Notes under the pieces: model-generated
What the model saw: the letters and a program-made list of their open reading frames with translations, nothing else
Database searches by the model: none
Told to the model about the DNA's origin: nothing
Translations under genes and position numbers: made by a program
In this document: piece by piece, positions 43,403-52,861 of the stretch
Position numbering within the stretch: the stretch's first letter is position 1
Layout: every line of letters begins with the position of its first letter
Assembly: GCF_943733665.1 (NCBI RefSeq)
Contig: NZ_OX030782.1
Coordinates: 2,258,501 to 2,322,500, forward strand
DNA from: Aquimarina sp. Aq107
GTDB taxonomy: Bacteria > Bacteroidota > Bacteroidia > Flavobacteriales > Flavobacteriaceae
Reading direction: 5' to 3'
DNA: 64,000 nucleotides

Positions 43403-46387
43403 TTACATTTTGACATCCTTGTCGTTCTTCTCATAATTAAATAGATAATCTATATCCATCTCCTTAACATCTCCTAGTTTATTCAATGCATTCATATCTA
43501 CATCTTTTTTGTTACCTATCACCAGAACATTGTAATTTTCACCTTTAATATTTTCATTAAAAAACTTCTTCAGGTCTGCTAATTCCATATTCTTAATGGT
43601 ATTATACATCTCTTCTCTATTATCATTATCAATGCCTCTTTTCTTAAGGTTTTCATAAGTCCAGAAGATATTGGATTTCGTTATACGTTGCGCAGCAATT
43701 TTCTTTAATGTAGCTTCTTTAGCTTGATTGAACTGCTCCTCTGCTTCTGGCATATCCGTCATTAACTCCATCATTGCATCTACTGCTTGTGGCATTTTAT
43801 TTGCCTGTGTACCAACATAAGCCATCACATAATCTGATTGACCCACCTCTCTAGCTTGACTATAACTAGAAAATGCAGAATAAGCTAATGATTTAGATTC
43901 GCGTATTTCCTGAAACACAATAGATGATAATCCACTACCAAAATAAGTGTTGAATAATCTAGAAGCTGCCATCTTTTTAGGATCAAACTCTGCTCCTTTT
44001 GCTAATAAAAGCATTTCACTCTGCACCATATCATAATCCACAAAATATACGTTCCCTCCAGTTTCTTTTTCTAAATATTGAGTCTTCTCTGGATACTCTA
44101 ACAATTCTGATTTTACGATATGATTTTTATCTAAAGAAGCTATCGCTCCATTAACATCATTACCATAATAAAAAATACGTTGTTTAAAATTGCGCAATTC
44201 TTTTACCTTATCTACAAGTTCTTGTGGATTCATTGCTTGTAATTCCGAAGCTGTATAAATATTACGTAAACGTGAATTCTCACCATATTTTCCATAACTC
44301 ATAAGTCCATTCCAAAAAATGTTACCCTTTTGAGTTTTATTATCCTTACGCCCTTTTAAAACTTTATCCACATATTTATTATATGTTTCTTGATTAGGTA
44401 CTGCATTATTCCATAAATCTTCTAATAAAGTTAAACCTGCATCAAGGTTTTCCTTTAATCCAGAAATCCCAACATACGTTTTATCATCAGCAGTAAAAAC
44501 ATTGTAGCTCACACCAATTTTATAGAATTCTTGTTTAAGTTCCTCAGGCGTATATTTACTCGTACCTAAATAATCCAGATAACCAGCCGCTAAAGACATT
44601 TTTGGATCATGATCTTTACCCATATCAAAAATGATATTAAGACTAAATATATCATTATTAGGGTTTTCTATATGTGATACAGTTAACCCACTATTTGTTT
44701 TGTTCTCCTTAATAGCGGTTTTGTAATCGATAAACTGCGGAGATAAACTAGGTGCTTCTAACTTATTAAATTCTTGTAAAAAATTAGATTCCTTGTCTCT
44801 ATTAAGCTCAATAGGTGTAATCCCAGGATTCTCTACTTTTACAATACTTTTATCTTCACCTTTAATCTTATGAACTTCTACATAGTTATTACCATAAAGA
44901 GTATTCGCAAAAGCTACTACTTGCTCTTTTGTAATCTCCTTCATATTATCCAACATCGCTAAGCGACTTTTCCAATCCTGGAAACCAATAAATGCATCCA
45001 AATAAGAATATGCAGTAGAAGATGCGTTTTCATATTGTCTAATTTGTGATAAACGTAAGTCGTTCACAACAGCATCCAACAACCATTCTTCAAATTCACC
45101 TTTTTTAACCTTCTCAATTTGAGCTAATAATAGATCTCTAACTTCATCTAATGTTTGATCTTCTTTTGGGGTTCCATATAACAAATGGAATCCATAATCA
45201 TTGTCAAAATTTGTAAATGACGAAGCATTTTGAACTAATTGCTTTTGATTTAGATTTAAATCGATCAATCCTGCTTGAGAATTTGCAAGCATATAATCTA
45301 TAAGAGTTACTATAACTTCTTGCTCAGTTCCTTTGCCTTCAGTTCTAAAAGCTACATAAATAGACTCAGCTGTAGGTCCATATACTTCTTTCTTAACAGG
45401 AGTTGCAAGTGGCTCTAATTTTTCGAATGTAGGATGCGAAACGTCTTTCTTTTTATATGATCCAAAAGATTCATTTACCTTTTTTATTGTAGTATCAAAG
45501 TCAATATCTCCAACTAATATTACTGCCATATTATTTGGCACATAATATTTATCAAAATATGCATGAATTGCCTCCATCGAAGGGTTTTTAAGATGCTCTG
45601 ATATTCCTATTGTAGATTGTGTACCATATGGGTGTGTTGGATACAAACCTTCTAATACTGCAAAATACTGCTTACGTCCATCACTATCTTGCCCTCTATT
45701 AAATTCTTCATATACCGCTTCTAATTCTGTGTGAAATAAACGTAAAACTAACTTACTAAAACGCTCACTTTCTACAGTTAACCACTTATCTAATTCGTTG
45801 GTTGGTATTTTATTTACATATACTGTCTGCTCATTAGATGTAAAAGCATTTGTTCCTTCTGCTCCTAATGAACTTACCATCTTATCATATTCGTTGGCTA
45901 TAGAAATCTTAGATGCTTCTTGAGAAATCTCATCTATCTTCTTATATATTTCTTTTTTCTTTACAGTATCTGTTTCTTTTTTATGTGCTTCATATAAATC
46001 CGAAATTTGCTTTAGAAAAACATTCTCTTTTTCAAAGTCTTGTGTACCTATTTTATCAGTCCCTTTAAAGACCATGTGCTCTAGATAATGAGCCAAACCT
46101 GTATTGTCAGAAGGATCATAAGTTGACCCAGCTCGAACTGCAATTAACGTCTGGATTTTTGGTTCTTCTTGATTTTTACCTAAATAGACTTTTAAACCGT
46201 TATCTAAGGTATACAGGCGCAATCCTGTTGGATCATTTGAAACTGTCTCGTAAGAAAACCCTGCAGGATCTGTATGTGTTTCTACTTTAAGTTCTTTTTC
46301 GGAAGTTTTTTCTTGATTTGATGAATTCTTACAATTACTAAGTAATACTACTAAACATAATAGTAAGAGAGATTTTAATGATTTCAT
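43403..46387 (-). CDS. M16 family metallopeptidase lipoprotein
   Basis: The 994-residue protein has a lipoprotein signal (LSNC, Cys19) and two tandem M16 domains. The first carries the inverted zinc motif HYLEH (H100, E103, H104) and the downstream acidic EAVYEEFNRG around 223-232. The second half has no HxxEH and is the usual inactive partner (about 540-994), with GSGLSSIVFQEIRESKSLAYSAFS as in M16 C-domains. It likely degrades peptides in the periplasm or at the outer membrane. The gene stands alone between terminators and is convergent with the symporter gene. Confidence 0.93.
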   Translation of the reverse strand: MKSLKSLLLLCLVVLLSNCKNSSNQEKTSEKELKVETHTDPAGFSYETVSNDPTGLRLYTLDNGLKVYLGKNQEEPKIQTLIAVRAGSTYDPSDNTGLAHYLEHMVFKGTDKIGTQDFEKENVFLKQISDLYEAHKKETDTVKKKEIYKKIDEISQEASKISIANEYDKMVSSLGAEGTNAFTSNEQTVYVNKIPTNELDKWLTVESERFSKLVLRLFHTELEAVYEEFNRGQDSDGRKQYFAVLEGLYPTHPYGTQSTIGISEHLKNPSMEAIHAYFDKYYVPNNMAVILVGDIDFDTTIKKVNESFGSYKKKDVSHPTFEKLEPLATPVKKEVYGPTAESIYVAFRTEGKGTEQEVIVTLIDYMLANSQAGLIDLNLNQKQLVQNASSFTNFDNDYGFHLLYGTPKEDQTLDEVRDLLLAQIEKVKKGEFEEWLLDAVVNDLRLSQIRQYENASSTAYSYLDAFIGFQDWKSRLAMLDNMKEITKEQVVAFANTLYGNNYVEVHKIKGEDKSIVKVENPGITPIELNRDKESNFLQEFNKLEAPSLSPQFIDYKTAIKENKTNSGLTVSHIENPNNDIFSLNIIFDMGKDHDPKMSLAAGYLDYLGTSKYTPEELKQEFYKIGVSYNVFTADDKTYVGISGLKENLDAGLTLLEDLWNNAVPNQETYNKYVDKVLKGRKDNKTQKGNIFWNGLMSYGKYGENSRLRNIYTASELQAMNPQELVDKVKELRNFKQRIFYYGNDVNGAIASLDKNHIVKSELLEYPEKTQYLEKETGGNVYFVDYDMVQSEMLLLAKGAEFDPKKMAASRLFNTYFGSGLSSIVFQEIRESKSLAYSAFSSYSQAREVGQSDYVMAYVGTQANKMPQAVDAMMELMTDMPEAEEQFNQAKEATLKKIAAQRITKSNIFWTYENLKKRGIDNDNREEMYNTIKNMELADLKKFFNENIKGENYNVLVIGNKKDVDMNALNKLGDVKEMDIDYLFNYEKNDKDVKM

Positions 46388-46480
46388 TTAAATAGTTTAA
46401 GTTACTGTTTCTTTAACATTCTATTAAACGCAAAATGTTAATACATGTTACGATTTTTAAGAATACTTTAACACATATGC

Positions 46481-46518
46481 CAAAAGAAAAGTCCAAAAGG
46501 AAAAACCTCTTGGACTTT
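46481..46518 (-). terminator. Terminator after sucD
   Basis: On the minus strand AAAGTCCAAGAGG (46518-46506) pairs with CCTTTTGGACTTT (46500-46488) with one mismatch and a 5-base loop, then TCTTTTGG follows. It lies 43 bp past the sucD stop. Confidence 0.7.
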
Positions 46519-46560
46519 ATATATTATTAAAAAAGAATTAAATACTCTTTTCTGTATTTA

Positions 46561-47433
46561 TTAGCCTAATACTTCAGCTACTTTTTTACCAATTTCTGCC
46601 GGAGAATCTACTACGTGAATTCCACATTCTCTCATAATCGCTTTTTTAGCAGCTGCAGTATCTTCACTTCCACCAACAATCGCACCAGCATGTCCCATTG
46701 TACGACCAGCAGGAGCTGTTTCTCCAGCGATAAAACCAACCACTGGTTTAGAAGTACCACTCGCTTTAATCCATTTAGCTGCATCAGCTTCTAACTGACC
46801 TCCAATTTCTCCTATCATTACTACACAACTAGTCTCAGGATCATTAATCAATAATTCTACAGCCTCTTTTGTAGTAGTTCCAATAATAGGATCTCCTCCA
46901 ATACCAATCGCTGTAGTAATTCCAAGTCCTTGCTTAACAACTTGATCAGCCGCTTCATAAGTTAACGTTCCAGATTTAGAAACAATACCTACATTTCCTT
47001 TTTTGAAAACGAAACCTGGCATAATACCAACTTTAGCTTCTCCTGGAGTAATAACACCTGGACAGTTAGGTCCAATCAAACGACATTCCTTATCTTTTAT
47101 ATAATTAGACGCAGTAATCATATCCGCAACAGGAATACCTTCTGTAATAGTTATAATAACTTTAATTCCTGCATCTGCAGCTTCCATAATAGCATCCGCA
47201 GCGAATGCTGGTGGAACAAAAATAATAGTGGTGTCAGCTCCCACTTGCTTAACTGCTTCTTCTACAGTATTAAAAACTGGTTTATCAAGATGTGTTTGAC
47301 CACCTTTACCTGGAGTAACTCCTCCGACAACGTTAGTACCATACTCGATCATCTGACCTGCATGAAAAGTACCTTCACTACCTGTAAAACCTTGAACTAT
47401 TATTTTAGAATCCTTATTTACTAGAACACTCAT
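46561..47433 (-). CDS. sucD: Succinate-CoA ligase alpha subunit
   Basis: The 290-residue protein is the alpha subunit of succinyl-CoA synthetase, which makes ATP or GTP from succinyl-CoA in the citric acid cycle. [11 protein letters not shown] near 15-25 forms the CoA-binding Rossmann motif, and the phospho-histidine is in GHAGAIVGG near residue 247. The IGPNCPGVI segment is also conserved. Length is normal. The beta subunit gene sucC is not adjacent, as is common in Bacteroidota. A promoter element lies 35 bp upstream. Confidence 0.97.
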   Translation of the reverse strand: MSVLVNKDSKIIVQGFTGSEGTFHAGQMIEYGTNVVGGVTPGKGGQTHLDKPVFNTVEEAVKQVGADTTIIFVPPAFAADAIMEAADAGIKVIITITEGIPVADMITASNYIKDKECRLIGPNCPGVITPGEAKVGIMPGFVFKKGNVGIVSKSGTLTYEAADQVVKQGLGITTAIGIGGDPIIGTTTKEAVELLINDPETSCVVMIGEIGGQLEADAAKWIKASGTSKPVVGFIAGETAPAGRTMGHAGAIVGGSEDTAAAKKAIMRECGIHVVDSPAEIGKKVAEVLG

Positions 47434-47467
47434 TGCGTTATGATTTTTTTATTTTTTTTAGCAGTTT

Positions 47468-47475
47468 CAAAAGTA
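47468..47475 (-). promoter_or_regulatory. Putative -7 element (TACTTTTG) for sucD
   Basis: The minus strand reads TACTTTTG, an exact TAnnTTTG match, 35 bp upstream of the sucD ATG at 47433. No good TTTG -33 element is seen. Confidence 0.45.
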
Positions 47476-47501
47476 CGGTTTTGAACATTATAGTTAAAAT
47501 G

Positions 47502-47533
47502 AAAAATCAAAAAAAAACATTTTTTTGATTTTT
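47502..47533 (-). terminator. AT-rich hairpin after lipid A operon
   Basis: AAAAATCAAAAAAA pairs with TTTTTTTGATTTTT across a 4-base loop. It lies 67 bp past the stop of the NTF2-like gene and just upstream of the sucD promoter. The stem is nearly all A-T, so terminator strength is uncertain. Confidence 0.4.
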
Positions 47534-47599
47534 TGATTTTATCGAGCTTTTAATAAATTTTTATAAAAAACCGAACCTATTTTCTTAGATATAAATAAT

Positions 47600-48007
47600 C
47601 TATTTCGAAAAAAATGATTTTAAATTCTCTTGAGTATTATCTCCTTGTTGACTAATTTGATATCCTCTATATAATTTATCGTTCTTTAATTCCCAGATCG
47701 CGATAAAATGTGCTATTGCTTCTTCCTTATCTGGTCTTTCTATTGTCGTAGCAACATACGTATATCTAATAGTTACCATACCATCTTCTTCCAAAAGATG
47801 GCTAATTTCACATTTAAAAGTTTCAAATGAACTAGACATTTCCTTAAACATCATCTTAATATCCTCGAAACCTTTTTTATTATAGCCGAAACTGCTGTTC
47901 CAGTTTAACTCAACTTCCGGATGTAAATATTCAGAAAAGGCATCTATATTATGAATCAAATCCGTTTGATAAAAGGACTTCACTACCTCTTTTGCTGTTT
48001 TACTCAT
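47600..48007 (-). CDS. NTF2-like (SnoaL-type) protein
   Basis: The 135-residue protein has the cone-shaped NTF2/SnoaL fold by sequence pattern: VVKSFYQTDLIHNIDAFSEYLHPEVELNWN at the N-terminus, then GFEDIKMMFKEM, a central TIRYTYVATTIERP strand pair, and HFIAIWELKNDKLYRGYQISQQ at the end. The fold binds small hydrophobic ligands or acts as an isomerase. Its start overlaps the LpxD-like gene by 8 bp, so it is translationally coupled to the lipid A operon, but the role there is unknown. Confidence 0.75.
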   Translation of the reverse strand: MSKTAKEVVKSFYQTDLIHNIDAFSEYLHPEVELNWNSSFGYNKKGFEDIKMMFKEMSSSFETFKCEISHLLEEDGMVTIRYTYVATTIERPDKEEAIAHFIAIWELKNDKLYRGYQISQQGDNTQENLKSFFSK

Positions 48008-48938
48008 TGTTCTTCAATTTTTCTATTATTTCAGGTATTTGCCTAATGGCTGCGATTTCCTTATATTTTTTTCTGAAATCATCTGCAGGCGTTCCAAAAT
48101 AACTTTTATTTCCTTCCAGCGATTTGCTAATACCTGACTGGGCAGAAACAACAGCTTTGGTTCCAATAGTAATACCACTGGTAACCCCAACTTGTCCCCA
48201 CAAAGTAACTTCATCTTCGATTATAACACATCCTGCAATACCAACTTGGGATGCAATTAAACATTTTTTACCGATTACAGTATCATGACCTATGTGAACT
48301 TGATTATCGATTTTAGTACCTTCTTGGATCGTAGTATCTCCCGTAACACCTCTATCTATAGTGCATAGAGAACCTAAATCAACATTATCTCCTACCACAA
48401 CTCTACCTCCAGAAATCAATTTATCAAAACCTTCTGGTCTTTTTTTATAATAGAAAGCATCAGCTCCTAATACTGTTCCGGAATGTATTGTAACATTATT
48501 GCCTATAATGGTATTGTCATATAGACTTACATTGGAATGAATTAAACAGTTATCTCCAATAACGACATTATTACCAACAAAAGCGCCTGGTTGGATTACC
48601 GTATTATCTCCAATTTTTGCGGTGTCTGCAACTATAGAAACAGCTTTCTCGAAAGGCTTAAAATATGTAGTTAACTTATTAAAATCTCTAAAGGGATCAT
48701 CCGAAATCAACAACGCTTTTCCTTCAGGACAAGATACTTCTTTATTAATCAACACAACAGTTGCATCACTTTCCAACGCTTTGTCGTAATATTTGGGATG
48801 ATCTACAAAAACGATATCACCTGGTGTTACCACATGAATTTCATTCATGCCGAGAACCGGAAAATCAGGGCTACCAACAAATTCCGAAGATATTATGGTA
48901 GCTATTTGTTTTAATGTGTGTTTCTGAGGAAATTTCAT
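48000..48938 (-). CDS. Second LpxD-like UDP-3-O-acyl-glucosamine N-acyltransferase
   Basis: The 312-residue protein has the LpxD layout: a uridine-binding-type N-terminal domain (1-100, DHPKYYDKAL) and a left-handed beta-helix (102-290). The residue equivalent to the catalytic histidine is H218 in VHIGHDTVIG, and QVGIAGC and QSGISKS follow. It is shorter than the canonical lpxD gene at 51808 and only distantly alike in its N-terminal part. It may acylate another UDP-sugar or be an accessory lipid A enzyme. It sits between efp and the NTF2-like gene. Confidence 0.82.
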   Translation of the reverse strand: MKFPQKHTLKQIATIISSEFVGSPDFPVLGMNEIHVVTPGDIVFVDHPKYYDKALESDATVVLINKEVSCPEGKALLISDDPFRDFNKLTTYFKPFEKAVSIVADTAKIGDNTVIQPGAFVGNNVVIGDNCLIHSNVSLYDNTIIGNNVTIHSGTVLGADAFYYKKRPEGFDKLISGGRVVVGDNVDLGSLCTIDRGVTGDTTIQEGTKIDNQVHIGHDTVIGKKCLIASQVGIAGCVIIEDEVTLWGQVGVTSGITIGTKAVVSAQSGISKSLEGNKSYFGTPADDFRKKYKEIAAIRQIPEIIEKLKNNE

Positions 48939-48978
48939 TCTATCATTACAAATTCAGAATTAATAATTGACTTCCGAA

Positions 48979-49545
48979 TTATTCTTTAATACGCTCTTTA
49001 TATGTTCCTTTCTCTGTCTCTACCTTAATTTTATCACCTTCGTTAATAAAAAGAGGAACCATAACTTCTGCTCCTGTTTCTACTGTAGCAGGCTTTGTCG
49101 CATTTGTTGCAGTATTCCCTTTTACACCAGGTTCTGTAGCTGTAACTTCTAAAATCACACTTGCCGGCATTTCTACAGAAAGAGGCATTTGATCTTCAGA
49201 ATTTATAATAACAGTAACTACTTCTCCCTCCTTTAACAATCCAGGAGCATCTAAAGTAGACTTCTCTAAAGTTATTTGATTATAATCTTCTGTATTCATA
49301 AAGTGATATGTATCACCTTCTGCATACAAAAACTGAAACTTATGAGTCTCAACTCTAACATCCTCAATCTTATGACCCGCAGAAAATGTATTGTCTATTA
49401 CTTTTCCTGTAGTAACACTTTTTAATTTAGTTCTTACAAAAGCAGGGCCTTTTCCTGGTTTTACGTGTAAAAATTCAATAATCTTATATATATCGTGATT
49501 ATATTTTATACATAATCCATTTCTAATATCACTCGTACTTGCCAT
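48979..49545 (-). CDS. efp: Translation elongation factor P
   Basis: The 188-residue protein has the three-domain EF-P layout. The N-terminal KOW-like domain carries the modifiable loop HVKPGKGPAF, with K32 at the tip, followed by the OB-type domains ending VETEKGTYKERIKE. EF-P relieves ribosome stalling at polyproline stretches. It lies inside the lipid A operon, after lpxA and before the second LpxD-like gene. No EpmA/EpmB-like modification gene is in this window. Confidence 0.97.
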   Translation of the reverse strand: MASTSDIRNGLCIKYNHDIYKIIEFLHVKPGKGPAFVRTKLKSVTTGKVIDNTFSAGHKIEDVRVETHKFQFLYAEGDTYHFMNTEDYNQITLEKSTLDAPGLLKEGEVVTVIINSEDQMPLSVEMPASVILEVTATEPGVKGNTATNATKPATVETGAEVMVPLFINEGDKIKVETEKGTYKERIKE

Positions 49546-49580
49546 TGTTATTTCTTGTTACTTAATTGCTATTTTATTTA

Positions 49581-50363
49581 TTAATTAGAGAAATATCCTT
49601 TCATAATTCCTCTCTGAGAGTTTTTTATGAACTCTAAAACTTCATCACGCTCTGGAGTAGCTTCCATCTCAGCTTCGATAATTGCTACAGCTTGCGAGTT
49701 ATTATAATTACTTTGATATAATATTCTATAAATAGATTGTATCTCTCTTATTTTTTCTGTGGAAAAACCTCTTCTACGTAACCCAATTGAATTTATCCCC
49801 ACATAAGATAATGGCTCACGTGCTGCTTTTGCATATGGAGGAACATCTTTACGCACTAATGAACCACCAGTTACAAAAGCATGATTCCCAATGCTACAAA
49901 ATTGCTGTACCGCTGCCATACCGGCTAAAACTACATAATCTCCGACATTAATATGACCAGCTAACGTACTATTATTAGAAAAAATACAATTATCTCCCAC
50001 TATACAATCATGAGCTATATGGCAATACGCCATTATCCAACAGTTTTTACCTATTTTGGTTTTCATTCTATCCGCAGTACCTCTATTGATAGTTACACAC
50101 TCGCGAATAGTTGTATTATCCCCTATTTCGGTAGTAGTATCTTCATCATTAAATTTTTTATCCTGTGGAGTTGCAGAAATAACCGCTCCAGGAAAAATAC
50201 TACAGTTTTTACCTATCCGAGCACCTTCCATTATAGTTACATTAGAACCAATCCAGGTTCCTTCTCCTATAACTACATTATTATGAATCGTAGTAAAAGG
50301 TTCAATAACTACATTTTTTGCAATTTTTGCTCCTGGGTGAACATATGCTAAAGGCTGATTCAT
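49581..50363 (-). CDS. lpxA: UDP-N-acetylglucosamine acyltransferase
   Basis: The 260-residue enzyme starts lipid A synthesis by acylating UDP-GlcNAc at O3. The left-handed beta-helix carries the catalytic histidine H118 in CHIAHDC, with GPFxxI-like repeats (ISATPQDKKF, TINRGTADRM). The C-terminal helical part (180-260) has GLRRRGFSTEKI. Length is normal. It follows the LpxC/FabZ gene by 48 bp in the same operon. Confidence 0.97.
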   Translation of the reverse strand: MNQPLAYVHPGAKIAKNVVIEPFTTIHNNVVIGEGTWIGSNVTIMEGARIGKNCSIFPGAVISATPQDKKFNDEDTTTEIGDNTTIRECVTINRGTADRMKTKIGKNCWIMAYCHIAHDCIVGDNCIFSNNSTLAGHINVGDYVVLAGMAAVQQFCSIGNHAFVTGGSLVRKDVPPYAKAAREPLSYVGINSIGLRRRGFSTEKIREIQSIYRILYQSNYNNSQAVAIIEAEMEATPERDEVLEFIKNSQRGIMKGYFSN

Positions 50364-50411
50364 TTATTCTGTTTTAATGTTTTAATATATAATAACTGAT
50401 ATACTAAATAA

Positions 50412-51821
50412 TTATTTTGATTTGACTATTTGTGCCATAAGTTCTGCTTCAGTCACTAACTTTCCGTTAGCGTATGCAAATGCTTGCATATGACAAATTC
50501 CCCTTCTAATCGGAGTAAGCAATTCTAACTTAAATATTAACGTATCCCCTGGCAGTACCTGCTGTTTAAATTTAACCTTATCAATTTTCATAAAATAAGT
50601 AAGGTAATTTTCTGGATCAGGAACTGTACTCAACGCTAAAATACCACCTGTCTGAGCCATCGCTTCTACTTGCATGACTCCTGGCATAACAGGTGCTCCA
50701 GGGAAATGCCCAACAAAAAACGGTTCATTCATAGTCACATTTTTCATCCCAACAACATGTTTGTCCGACATTTCTAAAATCCGATCAATCAACAAAAATG
50801 GAGGTCTATGAGGAAGCATAGACATAATTTTATTGATATCCATTAAAGGCTCTTGATTTAAATCAAATTTAGGAACTTTATTACGTTTCTCAATTTTTAT
50901 AATCTTAGAAAGTTTCTTAGCAAATTGCGTGTTTACGTAATGTCCAGGTTTATTTGCTATGATTTTACCTCTTATTCGTGTTCCAATAAGAGCAAGATCT
51001 CCTATAACATCTAATAATTTGTGTCTCGCAGCCTCATTAGGATAATGCAATGTTAAATTATCTAATATCCCATTTGGTTTTATAGCGATAGATTCTTTTC
51101 CAAAAGCAACTTTAAGTTTTTCCATGGTACTAGGACTTAATTCCTTATCCACATAAACGATTGCATTATTTAAATCTCCACCTTTTATCAAACCATGTTC
51201 TAATAACATCTCAAGTTCATGCAAAAAGCTAAATGTTCTAGCATCTGCTATTTCTTCTTTAAAATCAGAAAGATGCTTTAAAGATGCATTTTGCGTTCCT
51301 AAAACCTTAGTGCCAAAATCCACCATTGTGGTTACTTGATACTCATCAGATGGCATTACGATAATTTCACTTCCAGATTCTTCATCTGTATATGATATTA
51401 CATCTTTAACTATGTATTCATCTCTTTCTACTTCTTGCTCTACAATACCTGCTTGCTCTAAAGCTTGTATAAAAAACTTACTAGATCCATCCATTATAGG
51501 TGGTTCAGAAGCATTAAGTTCTATCAATAAATTATCTATTTCTAGACCAACACAAGCTGCTAAAACATGTTCCGAAGTTTGAATACTTACTCCATTTTTC
51601 TCAAGATTTGTTCCTCTTTGAGTATTTACAACATAGTTAGCATCTGCCTCTATAATTGGATTGCCTTCTAAATCAACACGGCAAAAAGCGTATCCATGGT
51701 TCTCAGGTGCAGGTTTAAAAGTAAGTGTAACTTCTTTTCCTGTGTGAAGCCCTACTCCTTTGAGCTCTATTTCTTTCTGAATAGTTCTTTGTTTATTCGC
51801 AACGGAATTACTCATTGTCAT
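50412..51821 (-). CDS. lpxC/fabZ: Bifunctional LpxC/FabZ fusion
   Basis: The 469-residue protein joins UDP-3-O-acyl-N-acetylglucosamine deacetylase and (3R)-hydroxyacyl-ACP dehydratase. The LpxC part (1-310) has KGVGLHTG and the zinc histidine H85 in SEHVLAA, with HKLLDVIGDLALIG later. The FabZ part (about 325-469) has LPHRPPFLLID and HFPGAPVMPGVMQVEAMAQ with its catalytic His/Glu pair. This fusion is typical of Bacteroidota. The start overlaps lpxD by 14 bp; a second Met two codons in is also possible. Confidence 0.97.
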   Translation of the reverse strand: MTMSNSVANKQRTIQKEIELKGVGLHTGKEVTLTFKPAPENHGYAFCRVDLEGNPIIEADANYVVNTQRGTNLEKNGVSIQTSEHVLAACVGLEIDNLLIELNASEPPIMDGSSKFFIQALEQAGIVEQEVERDEYIVKDVISYTDEESGSEIIVMPSDEYQVTTMVDFGTKVLGTQNASLKHLSDFKEEIADARTFSFLHELEMLLEHGLIKGGDLNNAIVYVDKELSPSTMEKLKVAFGKESIAIKPNGILDNLTLHYPNEAARHKLLDVIGDLALIGTRIRGKIIANKPGHYVNTQFAKKLSKIIKIEKRNKVPKFDLNQEPLMDINKIMSMLPHRPPFLLIDRILEMSDKHVVGMKNVTMNEPFFVGHFPGAPVMPGVMQVEAMAQTGGILALSTVPDPENYLTYFMKIDKVKFKQQVLPGDTLIFKLELLTPIRRGICHMQAFAYANGKLVTEAELMAQIVKSK

Positions 51822-52836
51822 CTATCTTTTTCTCAAGTTTGTATACTCTATCTACAATTTTGGGTAAATTTTTAAAATGTACATAAGATTTGTTATAATC
51901 TGAGTACCCTAATGCTGGAGAACCTTGAATAGCTTCTCCATCTTTAATATTTCTTCCTATTCCTGATTGTGCCTGAATTCTAACATTATTGCCTATAACT
52001 AAATGTCCGGCAATACCAACCTGGCCTCCTATCAAACAATGTTTTCCTATTTTAGTAGATCCTGCAATACCAGTTTGCGCAGCAATTGCAGTATGCTCTC
52101 CGATCTCTACATTATGTGCTATCTGAATCTGATTGTCGAGTTTTACTCCTCTTCTAATAATTGTTGATCCAAGTGTAGCTCTATCAATTGTTGTTCCTGC
52201 GCCAACATCTACGCTAGATTCGATAATAACATTTCCTGTCTGAGGGACTTTACTGTACTCCCCCTTTTCATTAGGTGTAAACCCAAATCCATCCGCACCA
52301 ACAATAGCACCACTATGAATAACACAATCGTCACCTATTATTGATTCAGAATATATTTTTGCTCCTGCGAAAACAACAACATTATTTCCTATAGTAACAT
52401 TATCCCCTATATATACATTAGGATAAATCTTAGCATTTTCTCCAATACTTACATTATCTCCTAAATAAGAAAACGCACCTAAATATATATTATCTCCATA
52501 CTTAGCTGTTTCTGAAATAAAACTGGGCTGTTCTATTCCCGTTTTATTCATTTTTACCATATTATAATAATCCAACAACTGAGAAAATGCTTTATACGCA
52601 TCATCCACTCTAATTAAAGTAGTCTTAATATTAGACTCAGCTTCAAATGTTTTATCTACTATTGTAATTGACGCATCAGTAGAATAAATGTATGGAGTAT
52701 ATTTGGGGTTAGACAAGAATGTTAGCGAACCTTTAGTCCCTTCTTCTATCTTTGCTAGTTTTGATACTTCTACGGTTTCATCTCCTTCGATTTCACCATT
52801 TAGAATACCTGCAATTTGTGTGGCTGTAAAAATCAT
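51808..52836 (-). CDS. lpxD: UDP-3-O-(acyl)glucosamine N-acyltransferase
   Basis: The 342-residue enzyme adds the N-linked acyl chain to UDP-3-O-acyl-glucosamine. The N-terminal uridine-binding domain has FTATQIAGILNGEIEGD, and the beta-helix carries catalytic H241 in QIQIAHNVEIG, followed by QTGIAGSTKIG. I chose the ATG at 52836 because it gives the family-like MIFTATQIA start; a TTG three codons upstream is less likely. The stop overlaps the LpxC/FabZ start by 14 bp. Confidence 0.95.
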   Translation of the reverse strand: MIFTATQIAGILNGEIEGDETVEVSKLAKIEEGTKGSLTFLSNPKYTPYIYSTDASITIVDKTFEAESNIKTTLIRVDDAYKAFSQLLDYYNMVKMNKTGIEQPSFISETAKYGDNIYLGAFSYLGDNVSIGENAKIYPNVYIGDNVTIGNNVVVFAGAKIYSESIIGDDCVIHSGAIVGADGFGFTPNEKGEYSKVPQTGNVIIESSVDVGAGTTIDRATLGSTIIRRGVKLDNQIQIAHNVEIGEHTAIAAQTGIAGSTKIGKHCLIGGQVGIAGHLVIGNNVRIQAQSGIGRNIKDGEAIQGSPALGYSDYNKSYVHFKNLPKIVDRVYKLEKKIDDNE

Positions 52837-52861
52837 TAGCAACAAAAGTATAAAAAATGTG

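Noticed and set aside
49967..50351. Antisense frames across lpxA, lpxD, sucD and the glycosyltransferases
   Set aside because: They mirror strongly conserved enzymes, have no promoters, and their content is low-complexity (Ser, Thr, Ile-rich), as expected for the reverse of coding DNA.
51808..52845. lpxD starting at TTG 52845
   Set aside because: The ATG three codons later gives the family-like MIFTATQIA start.
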